A stretch of DNA of 64,000 nt, taken from Urechis unicinctus. Taxonomy: Eukaryota; Annelida; Polychaeta; Xenopneusta; Urechidae. The stretch covers positions 26,695,050 through 26,759,049 of the forward strand of contig CM067350.1 of assembly GCA_034190875.2 (NCBI GenBank), in the 5' to 3' direction. How positions within the stretch are numbered: position 1 is the stretch's first letter; the number at the start of each line of letters is the position of its first letter. Under the pieces are notes generated by a model. That model saw only the letters and a list, made by a program, of their open reading frames with translations. It ran no database searches and was not told the DNA's origin. This document shows positions 19,239 through 29,672 of this stretch, piece by piece. The position numbers and the translations under genes were made by a program.

Positions 19239-21373
19239 ATGAAGAGGACGGTGTCCCGCGCGAAAATCAAAGCTCAGCTGAAGAAACAGGATAATGTTAA
19301 ATTGAAATGTCGCAATCCTGTGGACCTTCTTGTCAGTATATCCCTGTATCATATTCAAATGTATTTTTCTGACAGTGACAGCTTGCATTTTGAATTTTAT
19401 GTGATTCGTATTTGTCGTGCGCGGCTATGACTGCAGCAGTAGCCCTTCGCGTACGTTTCATTTAAAGTCTACGTAGACGTCTAGCTCCGGTCATAACGGT
19501 AACATGAATTTATACCTAACGGTAACATGAATTTAAGTCTACTCAGACGTCTTGTAGGGCTACGTAGACGTCCTGTGGGGCTAGGTTGAAGATAGAAACA
19601 TATATAGTAACGATCCATGACCACTGACAGAAGGTGGGTTGAAGAGAGAAAGAATTATAGAATCGATCTATGACCCCAGTTTTTTAAAAAGAACGCATAA
19701 ACAATGCTACCTACGCCAACAAGCTATTTTGATGATGGCCTCAGCAATGTAGAAAACTTGATGATAAGACCTTACCTTCACGATATTTACTTGATGTAAC
19801 CAGACCAATTTAATAAGTAATTGTTATTATGTACGGTGAATGAGTCTCAGCAACCGCAATGACTTGTAAATATGCATAATCGCCTAAAATGTGGGAGACG
19901 GTTAGCATTGTACATTGTCTTATCTTTTAACTTTTTCCATTCTAATTCAGAGACTGCAGGCCATCATGCAAACCCAGTCTCGTTGAGCTATCTACGTTCT
20001 TTGAGAGCCCAGCTCAGTATAGGGAGGTGAAGAAGGTACTACTAAAAAATATGTACTTTGTAGTAGCTCAATCAAACCAAGCTGGATTCACATCTTGATA
20101 AATACTGTCTATATATGTTGGTCGTTATGCGATAATAGAGTCGGAGAGTTAATGAAAGATAGGTCTGGTTCTGGTCTTGTACCGGTTTTCTTTTAGGTAC
20201 TCGTGTAGCATGTCCTCGGGTTTGTGTAGCGATATACAGCACATTCATGTTGCCTTTACCATATCCATATATGCATGCGTAGCTTGTACTGCGTGTAGAT
20301 AAAAAACAAACGTGAGGCGCGGTTAAATGTCCGCATCTGTTCAGGCCAGTCTATTTTTGTCGGGATGTGTTAAGGGGCATCTTGTTTATGAGTCAACAAA
20401 CCTAATTATGTTGTCATGATGAAGGAGCAAATAATCTGAGTTATGCATGATACAGCTGATGATGAATGAAATGGAATTATTTGAAGAAATCTGCCTTTGT
20501 ACAATTGAAATGTATGAAAGCAACTTTGCATTTAGGGTTTTTGTTGGACTTTTGAAAAAAAAATCCAGGCTGATGAATAAATTATGCCAATAATTTAAAT
20601 AATTATGAGAATCAGGCAATAAAAGATAATCTAGGCAACCAAAAATGATGGCTGAGTTCCTACTTCTGCAGTAATATGGTTGAAACTATTGATTGTTTGG
20701 ACTGCCTGTGTTATTCAATTGACCATATTATTCATAGCTGCACCATGATAATTCATTGGTTTTGTACATGTCGAACCCAGTGGGTCTAGACATGATCGTT
20801 ACCCGAATAGACTGCAATTGACAAACAATTGTATTTCTTGATCTGAGATCTTGGTTCTATTTATATTATCCTGTTTTGAGAAGCAGTATGTTGCCAACTG
20901 AAAAATGTGCTAATTGTTATGCTATTCACCACAAAGTGTATGATATGAATTGACCTTATTTAACAATATATTCTGAATATCTTAATTTATTTGTTCCAGT
21001 TGTTCCTGGATTACATTCTGTTTGTACAGAAAATGGCAGTTGAATCTAATGTGATAGCACAGGACAAAAAGGACAAAGTCATTCTTCCCTCACATGTTAA
21101 GGCAGCTGCCAAGGTACCATAAACTGTATGATTGAAACTAACATCTCATATTAAATCATGCCTAATTTAAATCCACTTATAGTAAAGGCTGTTTTTTGGG
21201 GGGTTTTTTTTTGCTGTTGATAACAGTATAATGTTTACAGGTAGTATGTAAGGGAGTTAAACAGCTATATCTAATACTTGGTTCATGGGTCTGAATCATT
21301 TATCTACTTGTAATATTCATTTGTTTGTATTTATGTTTTGTTTCAGTCCGTGTTGAAAACCTGCAGAGGATAA
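19239..21373 (+). CDS. CENPW: centromere protein W (CENP-W), complete
   Basis: CENP-W is a small histone-fold protein that pairs with CENP-T and, with CENP-S/X, binds centromeric DNA in the inner kinetochore. Three exons, 19239-19331, 21000-21113 and 21347-21373, join in phase 0 to give 77 residues (human about 88). The N-terminal part is basic (RAKIKAQLKKQDNVKLKC), then PVDLL joins LFLDYILFVQKMAVES and VILPSHVKAAAKSVLKTCRG. This follows the human pattern of a basic helix, DLLVHLNCLLFVHRLAEES and HVLAAAKVILKKSRG. Splice sites are GTCAGT/TTCCAG and GTACCA/TTTCAG. The last exon codes only eight residues plus stop. All exons are too short for simple ORF scans. The ATG has A at -3 inside AACATGA. 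Identification rests on aligned motifs and matching length, so divergence leaves some doubt. Confidence 0.85.
19535..19563. repeat. dispersed repeat word, copy 1
   Basis: The word gtctactcagacgtcttgta plus gggctac occurs here and again at about 54880-54911, 35 kb away. Beside it are further variants (agacgtcctgtggggct) and a duplicated ggtaacatgaattta at 19499-19535. It lies in CENPW intron 1. Confidence 0.75.
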
Positions 21374-21939
21374 GAAGCAGGTCTGAAATGGGTGCAATAA
21401 TTGGTCTTGTTGTGTATATTAATGCCTGAACATGACTAATCTTCATAAAACCCTTTGTATTCCTGAAGTCTCCAGTTAGTTTTGTTTTGTGACTTGTTGT
21501 GAACAGTTGTACTTGCTATTTGGCAAACCGTTATTAGTTAATGAATGTCCTACAAAGTGAACTTCTTTCAAATGTTCGTCTTCTTGAATGTGAAATTTTC
21601 CAAGGAACCGATCAAGATTGGGACGTTATGAATATGTGATGCAGTCATATCATAACGTTAAGGTATAAAAAAAAAAACCATTGTCTTAAATGAAAATATC
21701 ATTTTTTTTTGTGTAACTCTAATGTCGCCCTGTGCCTATTTTGGGAACCAAACCACATTAAGCCCTTCGTACAGGATTTGCTACTTTTTAGAAACCTAAC
21801 ATTTCAGCTGATGAGGGGCTTTGAAAAACACTTGTCTGAACATAGCTGCAATGCAAATATAACTTACACTTGACCACAGTTGCTACCCTTATTTACAATG
21901 AATAATTTAATTAATTTACACATTTATTGAACAAAATAT
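21374..21939. other. convergent intergenic gap CENPW / regucalcin A
   Basis: Contains the 3' UTRs of two tail-to-tail genes. An AATAAA on the minus strand lies at 21923-21928, just 12 nt past the regucalcin A stop. I see no AATAAA for CENPW on the plus strand. No further gene is seen. Confidence 0.6.
21923..21928 (-). terminator. possible poly(A) signal of regucalcin A
   Basis: AATAAA on the minus strand starting 12 nt after the TAA stop of regucalcin A. The position would give a very short 3' UTR; a further downstream signal is possible. Confidence 0.45.
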
Positions 21940-24047
21940 TTAAACGGAACAGTAGCTATTGGCTGGTCTTCCTTTGGCACCTAAACCCACCACCCTAAAT
22001 AGAGACCCAGCCATTGGCTGTGCCTTCTGCTGTTCCTCTGTCAATCTTGACCTGGCTGAGGTCACATAAAGATCATTTAAATCCACACCCCCAAAGCAAC
22101 ATGATGTTATTTGTTTGGCACCATCGATGGAAATTTCGGCCAGTTTTTCTCCCGTGTGCGAGTCAAACTTCATGACCTTGCCCCCGCCATAGCAGGCTAC
22201 CCACAGATTGCCAGCTGTATCCATGCACATTCCGTCTGGTTTGCCAACGATACTTTCATCACCTAGCTTATTATAGTCGACCAGGATCCTAGACTGTCCT
22301 AAAATCAGCAAACAAATATTCCATGGTGATTGACCACATATATCGCCACATGAGAAAAATATTAATGAAAGTGGAATGTCCTTAATTACATATTCACCTA
22401 GACGACCCGTGCCGATTTCGAAATCTATAGCGTAAATGAGTCTGGGGCCCGAATCCACGAAGAACATGATGCTAGCGTCAGCGTTCCATTCCATACCATT
22501 AGGCAACTGTAAGTCACCCAGCCGTCTCACCAGAGTCCCATCTTTGTCCAGACAATATAGGGCTCTTTGGTGTTCTTCTGGTCCCAATGTTCCTGAAAAC
22601 AAAAACTTAAATGGAACTTCCTCCACCAGCCCCTACCCTGAACTCAATGTGCGTGTGCGTTGCTGGAGTCCTATTAGAGGGGGAGAATCTAGACATATAT
22701 TTCCATTGCCTCTCATAACTTCGACTGCATATGGGTGTATCACACAGGAACGCGAATATAACCACATCAATACATAAGGGATGCTACATTAATACAAAGT
22801 TGATGGTTCTATGACCTTAACCAGCATTATATTATTATAAATGCGTTAAATGTATAATTCTATAAACTCAATCACCGTAAATTGTTGTTCTAACATAAAC
22901 TTAATTGTCGGCCAATTGGAAATGTATTTCAAAAACAAAATTTCAATCTGCGAGCAATCGACTGTAGCTTAACCAAGCACATGTTTCGTTATTTAACGAT
23001 ACCTGTCCATAATCTTCCCGATGGATCACATTTCCCATCGTTGAAACGGTACGCATCAGCTGTTGCCAGATTTGAGGTTGCAGCTGTTGACCAGTCTAGC
23101 AGAGAGACCGAGGGCCCCTGACCCACGACATAGCTGCCGCTTGCACTAGGTATCACGAATCCAACTTCGCCATCTGCAAACGAAGCAGAGGCGAAAGTTA
23201 TTGCAATGGGTATGGAGGATTAGGAACTATTTACAATACTAATATCGGTAATTTATTAAAATGGGTATTCAAAACAGATGAATTAGTGTCCCCTGAGAAA
23301 GCTAACAATATGTGGCGGCTTATTTGAATGCTTCTTATTCTCTCTAACTAACAAAAATGGCGGTTTCGTTTGATGACAAAAACCCATACCATCTTTATGG
23401 ATATGCATATATTGATTTTAATAACGCATTCCATTTGTATGGATATACGTATATTGATTTACATTGGATGACACACATTCATGGCACTACCGAACGTTCG
23501 GCTTAATGCCACGAGGTGGGAGGTGAGTGTAGGATGCACTGACGTTAAATACACGTACATGCCAATTAGGATGCTGCTATCGATGGATATATTTTTAGCT
23601 GCTGCATACCGATTTTTTGTATCAATATAATTGATCGTACCGGGTACCAGTTACCTTTGTTGCGGTATGTAAACCGTACATTCAGACCGCAATCGATTGG
23701 CTACAATATCACATACTAGCCTAGCCCACGTAGCATGCTTTTTCAGGGCGGGTTTTTCTATGAGTTTATCATTGCAAAAAGGCAGTTATCATATGTATTT
23801 CGACCCAATCATGTGTGCAATTATACAATTTGCTTGGATCAGTAGAGAACAACTATATATATATATATATATATTGAAACTTACCAATATGGACAACTTC
23901 ATTGTGACTTGTTTCGCTGTGGTATTTGTGAATGTCTCCTTGGCGGATGTCTACATAGACAAGTGTTTTAGATGCCGGTTCCCAATGTGGAGCTTCACCT
24001 ACAGTTTTACAGATGGCTGGGGCTACTATTTCTATTGAATGTTCCAT
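21940..24047 (-). CDS. RGN: regucalcin / SMP-30 family protein A, complete
   Basis: SMP-30/regucalcin proteins are six-bladed beta-propellers that bind a divalent metal and hydrolyse sugar lactones; vertebrate regucalcin also binds calcium. Four exons, 23885-24047, 23003-23173, 22398-22592 and 21940-22298, join in phase 1 to give 295 residues (human regucalcin 299). The four metal ligands can be placed: Glu in GEAPHWEP, Asn in [14 protein letters not shown], Asn in LPNGMEW and Asp in KPDGMCMD. The C-terminal signature ITSCCFGG and a final GLGAKGRP also match. The ATG at 24047 is used because the upstream codon in frame is GTG. It lies tandem with a second paralogue 0.9 kb upstream on the same strand. 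The first three introns occupy the same positions in both copies. Symbol is by family; orthology to vertebrate RGN is not shown. Confidence 0.9.
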
Positions 24048-24124
24048 TATAATCACCTATTACTTTATTGACTATACTAATGCTTGCCTTTTGGTTGTCA
24101 CTAATGAATGCCGACTGTTATTCA

Positions 24125-24262
24125 TTAATGGTTGATTTGTTCGATATAGTATCCCCGGTAAGAGGCGTCGTGTTTCGTATCCAGTCCTTCAGGACGTCGG
24201 CTTGTCATCACAATGAGGAGAACACAGAGGAGCAGATAGGTGAGTAGGAAGATCAGAATCAT
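24125..24262 (-). CDS. candidate 45-residue single-pass membrane micropeptide
   Basis: An ATG with A at -3 (gaccATGa) opens a 45-codon frame. It starts MILIFLLTYLLLCVLLIVM, a convincing membrane helix at the extreme N terminus, followed by a charged tail (TSRRPEGLDTKHDASYRG ... INH). It ends 77 nt upstream of the regucalcin A ATG on the same strand. It could be a micropeptide gene, an upstream ORF in the regucalcin A leader, or the end of a spliced gene. I recognise no homologue. A chance open frame of this length is common, but the composition (helix then hydrophilic tail) is not typical of noise. Confidence 0.4.
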   Translation of the reverse strand: MILIFLLTYLLLCVLLIVMTSRRPEGLDTKHDASYRGYYIEQINH

Positions 24263-24954
24263 GGTCAGCTGATGGTATCTCCTGGGCTCCCCAACTGGCT
24301 GTGGTCAGTATCAGAGACGTGGGTGCACACAACCAGGTGTTGTAAACGAATCAGGGGTGCTACGCATAGGGTATCGATTATTATAGTACACTTTCTAGGA
24401 GACGGCAACAGCTTGATAAAACCAGCTGATGCTGCACGTAATGTTTGTTGATGAATTGAATCAGAAATCAAATTATTTGCTCCATATTTTGGGGAATTGT
24501 TGTTATTCAATATACAAAGCATAGACACAACACATGATAACAGGGCACGGTGCCACAATAGAAATGGCTGTATCGACCCGGCCACTGGGGCAGATTGAAC
24601 TGCGATACACATATTTAATTGTTCACATTCTTCTTTCTGCTTGAAGTACTGTATTGTAGTTCTAATTTGCTGTTGCATTTAGAAATATATTACTTATCTA
24701 GATGGACCTAAAAGTCGCACGATAATGTCAAATATTACCGCGATGAAACGAGATTTCTTGCATCGGAACATCAACAACAGGACACATTTACCTGGTGTAT
24801 AAGTATTTATTCACGGTAATTTGTTGTTACTATCACATGCACAGAACCAATTCGAATGACATTTTTTTTGCTGGCACGGCGCCAATGCAATATACCCTAT
24901 TCTTTCGTCAGCTACGAATCATCCGTTGACATAATAAATAGTTCCGTTTCATGT
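24263..24954. other. intergenic gap between the regucalcin paralogues
   Basis: Contains the 3' flank of regucalcin B and probably the promoter of regucalcin A. A minus-strand AATAAA lies at 24806-24811. A longer open frame on the minus strand (24265-24678) begins at a non-ATG codon region and has no recognisable domain, so it is not called. Confidence 0.5.
24806..24811 (-). terminator. possible poly(A) signal of regucalcin B
   Basis: AATAAA on the minus strand, about 145 nt past the TAG stop of regucalcin B, a usual distance for a short 3' UTR. Confidence 0.5.
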
Positions 24955-27900
24955 CTACATTTTGAAGCATTCTCCGGGTTGACCTTTAACTCCCAGTCCC
25001 GTGACCTTAAACACAGATCCTGCATATGGCTGATTGTTTTTTATCTCTTCGTCAGATAGCCTGACCTTGCCACAGGTCACGTAAAGGTCAGTGTATTCAG
25101 GTCCACCGAAACAGCATGAGGTTATTTGCTTTGCATGAGGAAATTCAATTCGTTGCAGCAATTCCCCTGGGAATAGAATAAAACATAACAAAAGCAACTT
25201 ATGCCAGAACCCTCTTGCAAATCCTGACATAAATACCGATATGGGGTCTACTCGTATAATATTATGAATCAGATAAAATACCATTTAAAATAATATTTAG
25301 ACTTTTTCAATATATAATATCTTCAAATCATTCAATGGCGCAACAATTTAATAATTTCTTTTGGAATTACCAGAGCGTCCGTGGAAGCGAATATCTGTCC
25401 TCCACCGAAGCATGCCACCCAAATGTTATCTTCGGCGTCTATACACATGCCATCAGGACTTCCCTCCTCAGATGCAGGACCGACCTGGTCGAAGTCTACA
25501 AATACATGCTGATTACCTATCCAAACACAAAAATGCCTTTAGAAGTGTAAAGCGTAAAGCAAATATTTAGATGATTTGATTCGGGGCATTTGTTTTTTTA
25601 CGGATTCAAGATGCAATGTTTCATTGCCAGTAAACCATGCAAGGTTTTGCCTGAAATGGATCATACAGAGAGTTGTGTATTTTTTTTTGATAATCATACA
25701 TTAGGAAATTTAAACATCCCTTTTTGGTTAAAAGAACTAACTGAGATCTCCTGTAGATACGTCCACATCAAACGCATACACTTTCCTTGGGATAGTGTCA
25801 ATGAAGAACATGGTTTTCTTATCCGAAGAGAAAGCTATCCCATTGGAGATGCCGAGACCAGTCAGCTGTCTGCGCACTGGGCCAGAGGATTTGGCTAACG
25901 AGTAGAGAGAGCCCAGTCCAGGCACAAATGTACCAGACCCGGGAGGCTCATCGTGACCCATGCTACCTTGATAAGATCAATATCATAAGAGTAATCATCA
26001 ATACGAGCTGACAGGTAATTTTTTTTAATCAACATTGGTATGTGTAGCCCAGTATTATATCAGACGCCATGTTGTTTTCTTTATACGGAACCATGGGCTA
26101 TACACGAAAAGGATTAAATATGAGTGGATCACAAATAAACATCAGCGTCGTTTGACTAAATGCATGGTACTATGACATGTAATGACCTGCCCAAAGACGA
26201 CCAGCGGAATCACATTTGCCGTCGTTGAAACGGTTCTTGCTCCCATGTTCAACTTCAGCCAATGTGTCCGTGATCGCGCCTGTGACAACATCAAAGCATA
26301 CTAATCTTCGTCCGATTCCCGCCAGACAGCATCCAGTTGAAGTTGGTATCACAAATCCAACAGGATCGTCTGTGGAAAGGAAAACATGCACCCCGTGCTC
26401 GGTATAATTTTAAAATCATGGACCCCTATTCTTATTAACAGAAGGTGATGGTTTTGTAGGTTGCACGCTTTTGAGATAACACAGATTAAACTACACTCAA
26501 TAGAAAGATCTCAGATGAAATAACAAAACGCATTACTGCAGGGCTCGCAATTAGCACCCGCCCGCCCGCCAATGTGGGTGAAATTGATTTCGGGCGGGTT
26601 AAGCAAGCGCATCTTGCCGTCCGGCTGGCGGGGCTTGCGTGATTAATCGGCGCTTGAACCATAAATCCGACAAACACATAAGATAAGAAAGCTTTCCGAT
26701 TGTATACTATCATGTCTTACGTAATTACATGTATTGACCTAAGGTATATAAACTGAAAGTAAACTGTTAAGTAAGCCGATGGCTCACAGGAAACGTTGAC
26801 AACTAACTTGCCTCGATTGTTTGTGAAGACTTCATGCATAGATCGGTGATCATTTGGCTGCAGTAGGTGTTTAATTTTGGTGTGCATCTGGCGGGGGGGG
26901 GGGGTGGGGGGTGGGGGTGGGGGGGTGAATATCTAATGGCAGCTTCACATTTTAAATACTACATGCACCAACTGACCTGAATAAGTTGAATGGTTGCTTG
27001 ACAACAACAAATCAACCAGGCTCCCCATTTCCTGCCTGTTGAAATGTTTTATTTGAATTCACCAATTCGATTTATGTATCATCTGTAACTGGTATTTAGA
27101 AGATTTGAGATAAAGGCTAGGTTATGCACTTAATGGGCTAATATGTCATGCAGAAAAACGGGATACACACATACAAGTGCATTTGCAATGATTGTGTGTT
27201 GTTGAATCGTAATAACGACAACTAAATTAACAAACAAACACACACACACACATCCCACAAACATACAAACCGGGCCGATCGCCATAACTTGACGATTCGA
27301 TATCGCCAAATTAACAAACTTCATGCAACAGTGAAAGTAGGAAAGCCAACTCTTCTCGTGCTAGTAATATTTTTTCGTGACTGGCGTATCTGCTGTATAA
27401 GACGCGACAGAAAGACGTAATGTCACCCATGCGCGTGACTTTTGACTTTTCTTCTGCGTCCTCTTTATGATTGCAGCGCGCTCCATTGCTTTGAACGACT
27501 TACGTCACGTCATGCGCGTGAGTTTGTCATCCTCGTCGTCGGTAAGCAAGCCTATATAATGGCATGCTATTCTTAATAGCATGCAATTTCTGAAGATGTC
27601 TATGTGGCGTTATGTTCACGGTACTAAACCACAGTTACCTAAAAAGCGCAAATTTGGAGAGGATGAAAAACGTCAGAGAGCACTGTATGAAAAAGAGAAG
27701 CGTTGCTGACGCTGCAATCCTGTCTGGTTTATAAGTGAAAGAAGAAAAAATTGCGACGCTGAATAAATGCCTGCTTTTTGTATTTTAGAATGACATGTTA
27801 TGTCTGTAAATGTTGAAATAAATGTTGCATTTATGAAAATAATGAAATATATAAAGAACAATAAAAATGTGTTGTAGATATGTGATTTTTACCATTATTT

Positions 27901-28247
27901 ATAACTGAAAAAGTAGGGCCGGTAGTAAATTTTTAGGGCCGTAGTAAATTTTTAGGGCCGGCAGAATTTCAATTTTTCTAGCCCGCCTGGCCGGTGAAGA
28001 ATCTGGCTCATTTCGAGCCCTGTATTAGTTAATTATGTATGTAATTAGCCAGTTACAAAATATAAATAGTTTCACTGAGTAACTTCTCACCGAAGTGAAT
28101 GACCCTGTTTTCTCCGCTTACAGAATTCCACATGTGCACATCACCACGCTTGATGTCAACATACAAAAGCGTCTGTGACGATTCCATCCAAAAAGGCGCC
28201 TCTCCGACAGTGTGACAGGTGTTCTTGACAGCTACGGACACTGACAT
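24955..28247 (-). CDS. regucalcin / SMP-30 family protein B (one apparent frameshift)
   Basis: A paralogue of the adjacent regucalcin gene with five exons: 28091-28247, 26187-26369, 25742-25966, 25371-25516 and 24955-25166. Metal-site motifs are present: [29 protein letters not shown] and SPDGMCID, plus ITSCCFGG and VTGLGVKGQ near the end. The first three introns match gene A; an extra intron splits the last exon of A. In exon 4 the frame breaks after GGGQ: an Ile-Phe codon pair is one T short near 25391-25394, and the +1 frame then reads RFHGRSG and joins GELLQRIEF in the next exon exactly as expected. With that base the protein would be 307 residues. The ATG follows directly on an acceptor-like TTACAG, so an upstream non-coding exon is likely. 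It may be an intact gene with a sequence error, or a young pseudogene. Confidence 0.85.
26539..28022. mobile_element. hAT-like non-autonomous element with 9-bp TIRs, in regucalcin B intron 1
   Basis: The ends are perfect 9-bp inverted repeats, CAGGGCTCG at 26539-26547 and CGAGCCCTG at 28014-28022. Flanks cattactg and tattagtt agree at 5 of 8 positions, fitting a decayed 8-bp hAT target duplication. Just inside both ends are GC-rich blocks (cccgcccgcccgcc; gcccgcctggccgg). A short frame near 27596-27708 reads [20 protein letters not shown], resembling basic N-terminal segments of zinc-finger/hAT transposases, but no transposase core remains. A G-rich low-complexity tract (26890-26932) and a tagggccggtagtaaattt duplication (27915-27970) lie inside. 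Confidence 0.6.
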
Positions 28248-29672
28248 CTGTAACAGGAAGCACCATGTCGCAATTCTCAAAATAATTATTGAAGAAATAT
28301 TCTCTTTTTTGGGTTTCCGCTCATTCAAACACTTACATTTTTACATACTCGTACAACCTCGGCTTGGAGAAAGTTGATGATGAATTATTTGTAATGAATT
28401 TATAACATATTTATTCATTGATGGTATTTATATGAAACAGCTCAGAATAATGAGGAAAGGAAAAGAGAATAAAAGAAAAGTCAGGTGTCTATAGCTGAGA
28501 ATACCGATGCGTTTTTTTCCATTCAATGAATTGAATTTTTTTTTACAATGTGTGGGCCTAAATCATAGGCCACGACATCCCTAGTTAGTTTCGCTTTAAC
28601 AGGACAAGATATGCGCCAAGCAACGCATGTTTATAACTCTTCCAAAGTCGGTATTTTCAGTACTTTTCTTTGGGCAACAAATTAAGACTAGCGTCATCCA
28701 CAAAATAGTCTCGATCAAGTTACAGCACAGGCACTCGAGTTCGAACATCATGATTTGTTATCTCCGTTGCTTTATGATATTATATAACTCATAATGCTAG
28801 TGTAGGGAAATCATGATGTCCGAACTCGAGTGCCTGTGAGTCACAGTCTCCTCCTGTCGGGGGAGGGAATGGATGGGTGGGTGGGTCTTTTTGTGTTGTG
28901 CTGTACTATTGTATTTGTATATAAAGGACCAATTTTGTTGTCACTCGTTGCACAGCCATCGCCAAATGTCACGACCTCTTCTTAAACCATCATAATAGCC
29001 GATTTAGGTCACGCGCGAAATCCAAGATAGCTAACGCGAAGCAAAGAGTCATATGGTGTGCTATATTACCAAACCTACTGTAATCTAACTAGGTGACCGT
29101 GTGTTTCCTGAAATGGGTGCAGATTTTACTCATTGCTTGCTTAAGCTTGTAAAGTAAATACAGCATGAAAAGACAACAGAGACAAAGCAAATAAGGAATT
29201 ACCTTGTACTGTTGTAATCGCTCATATGTGATAAGAATCAAACGCCCCTTCATTCTATTGGTGAGTCATGTGACTGATCATGTTTGGGACAGATAAAAAT
29301 GTTTCGAGGACTTCATGCGGGTGCACTCTGAGGGTTCAAATATACTGATATACGGTTAAACAAATAACAATTGCTCAATATGATAACGGTATATTGCCAT
29401 GCCCATGTAACTTCAGTCATGAAATCTACGATATAAATAAACTCAGATAATCGATGTTTTGATCAAGACAAAGTGACTTCTCCTCCCACATCGTCCACGC
29501 AGGAGCCCGGGCGCAGGAGCGAGGTAACTTGCCAAGATTTTGATTCTCTGTTTGCAAGCTCGGGGAGCGGCGGTCATACTGTAAGCGATTTCTAGCGGAT
29601 ATATTGTGTCGAGCGTATGAGCAATTGGTGTTGCCATAAAGTTGAAACATTCGTTCCATTTAGTATCTAATA
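28248..29672. other. divergent intergenic region regucalcin B / WDR83
   Basis: Upstream DNA of two head-to-head genes. It contains the 28726-28838 palindrome and a G/T-rich tract near 28856-28900. The part at 29460-29600 is the most GC-rich (cgcaggagcccgggcgcagg) and may hold the WDR83 core promoter. No coding exon recognised. Confidence 0.5.
28726..28838. repeat. 113-bp palindromic element
   Basis: Arms 28726-28756 and 28808-28838 are 31-bp inverted copies with one mismatch, starting cacaggcactcgagttcg and ending cgaactcgagtgcctgtg. The 51-nt AT-rich spacer has no coding content. It is probably a foldback or MITE-type element; it could also extrude as a cruciform. Confidence 0.85.

Noticed and set aside
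24265..24678. 137-codon minus frame between the regucalcin genes
   Set aside because: No recognisable domain, low-quality composition, no splice support; likely chance.
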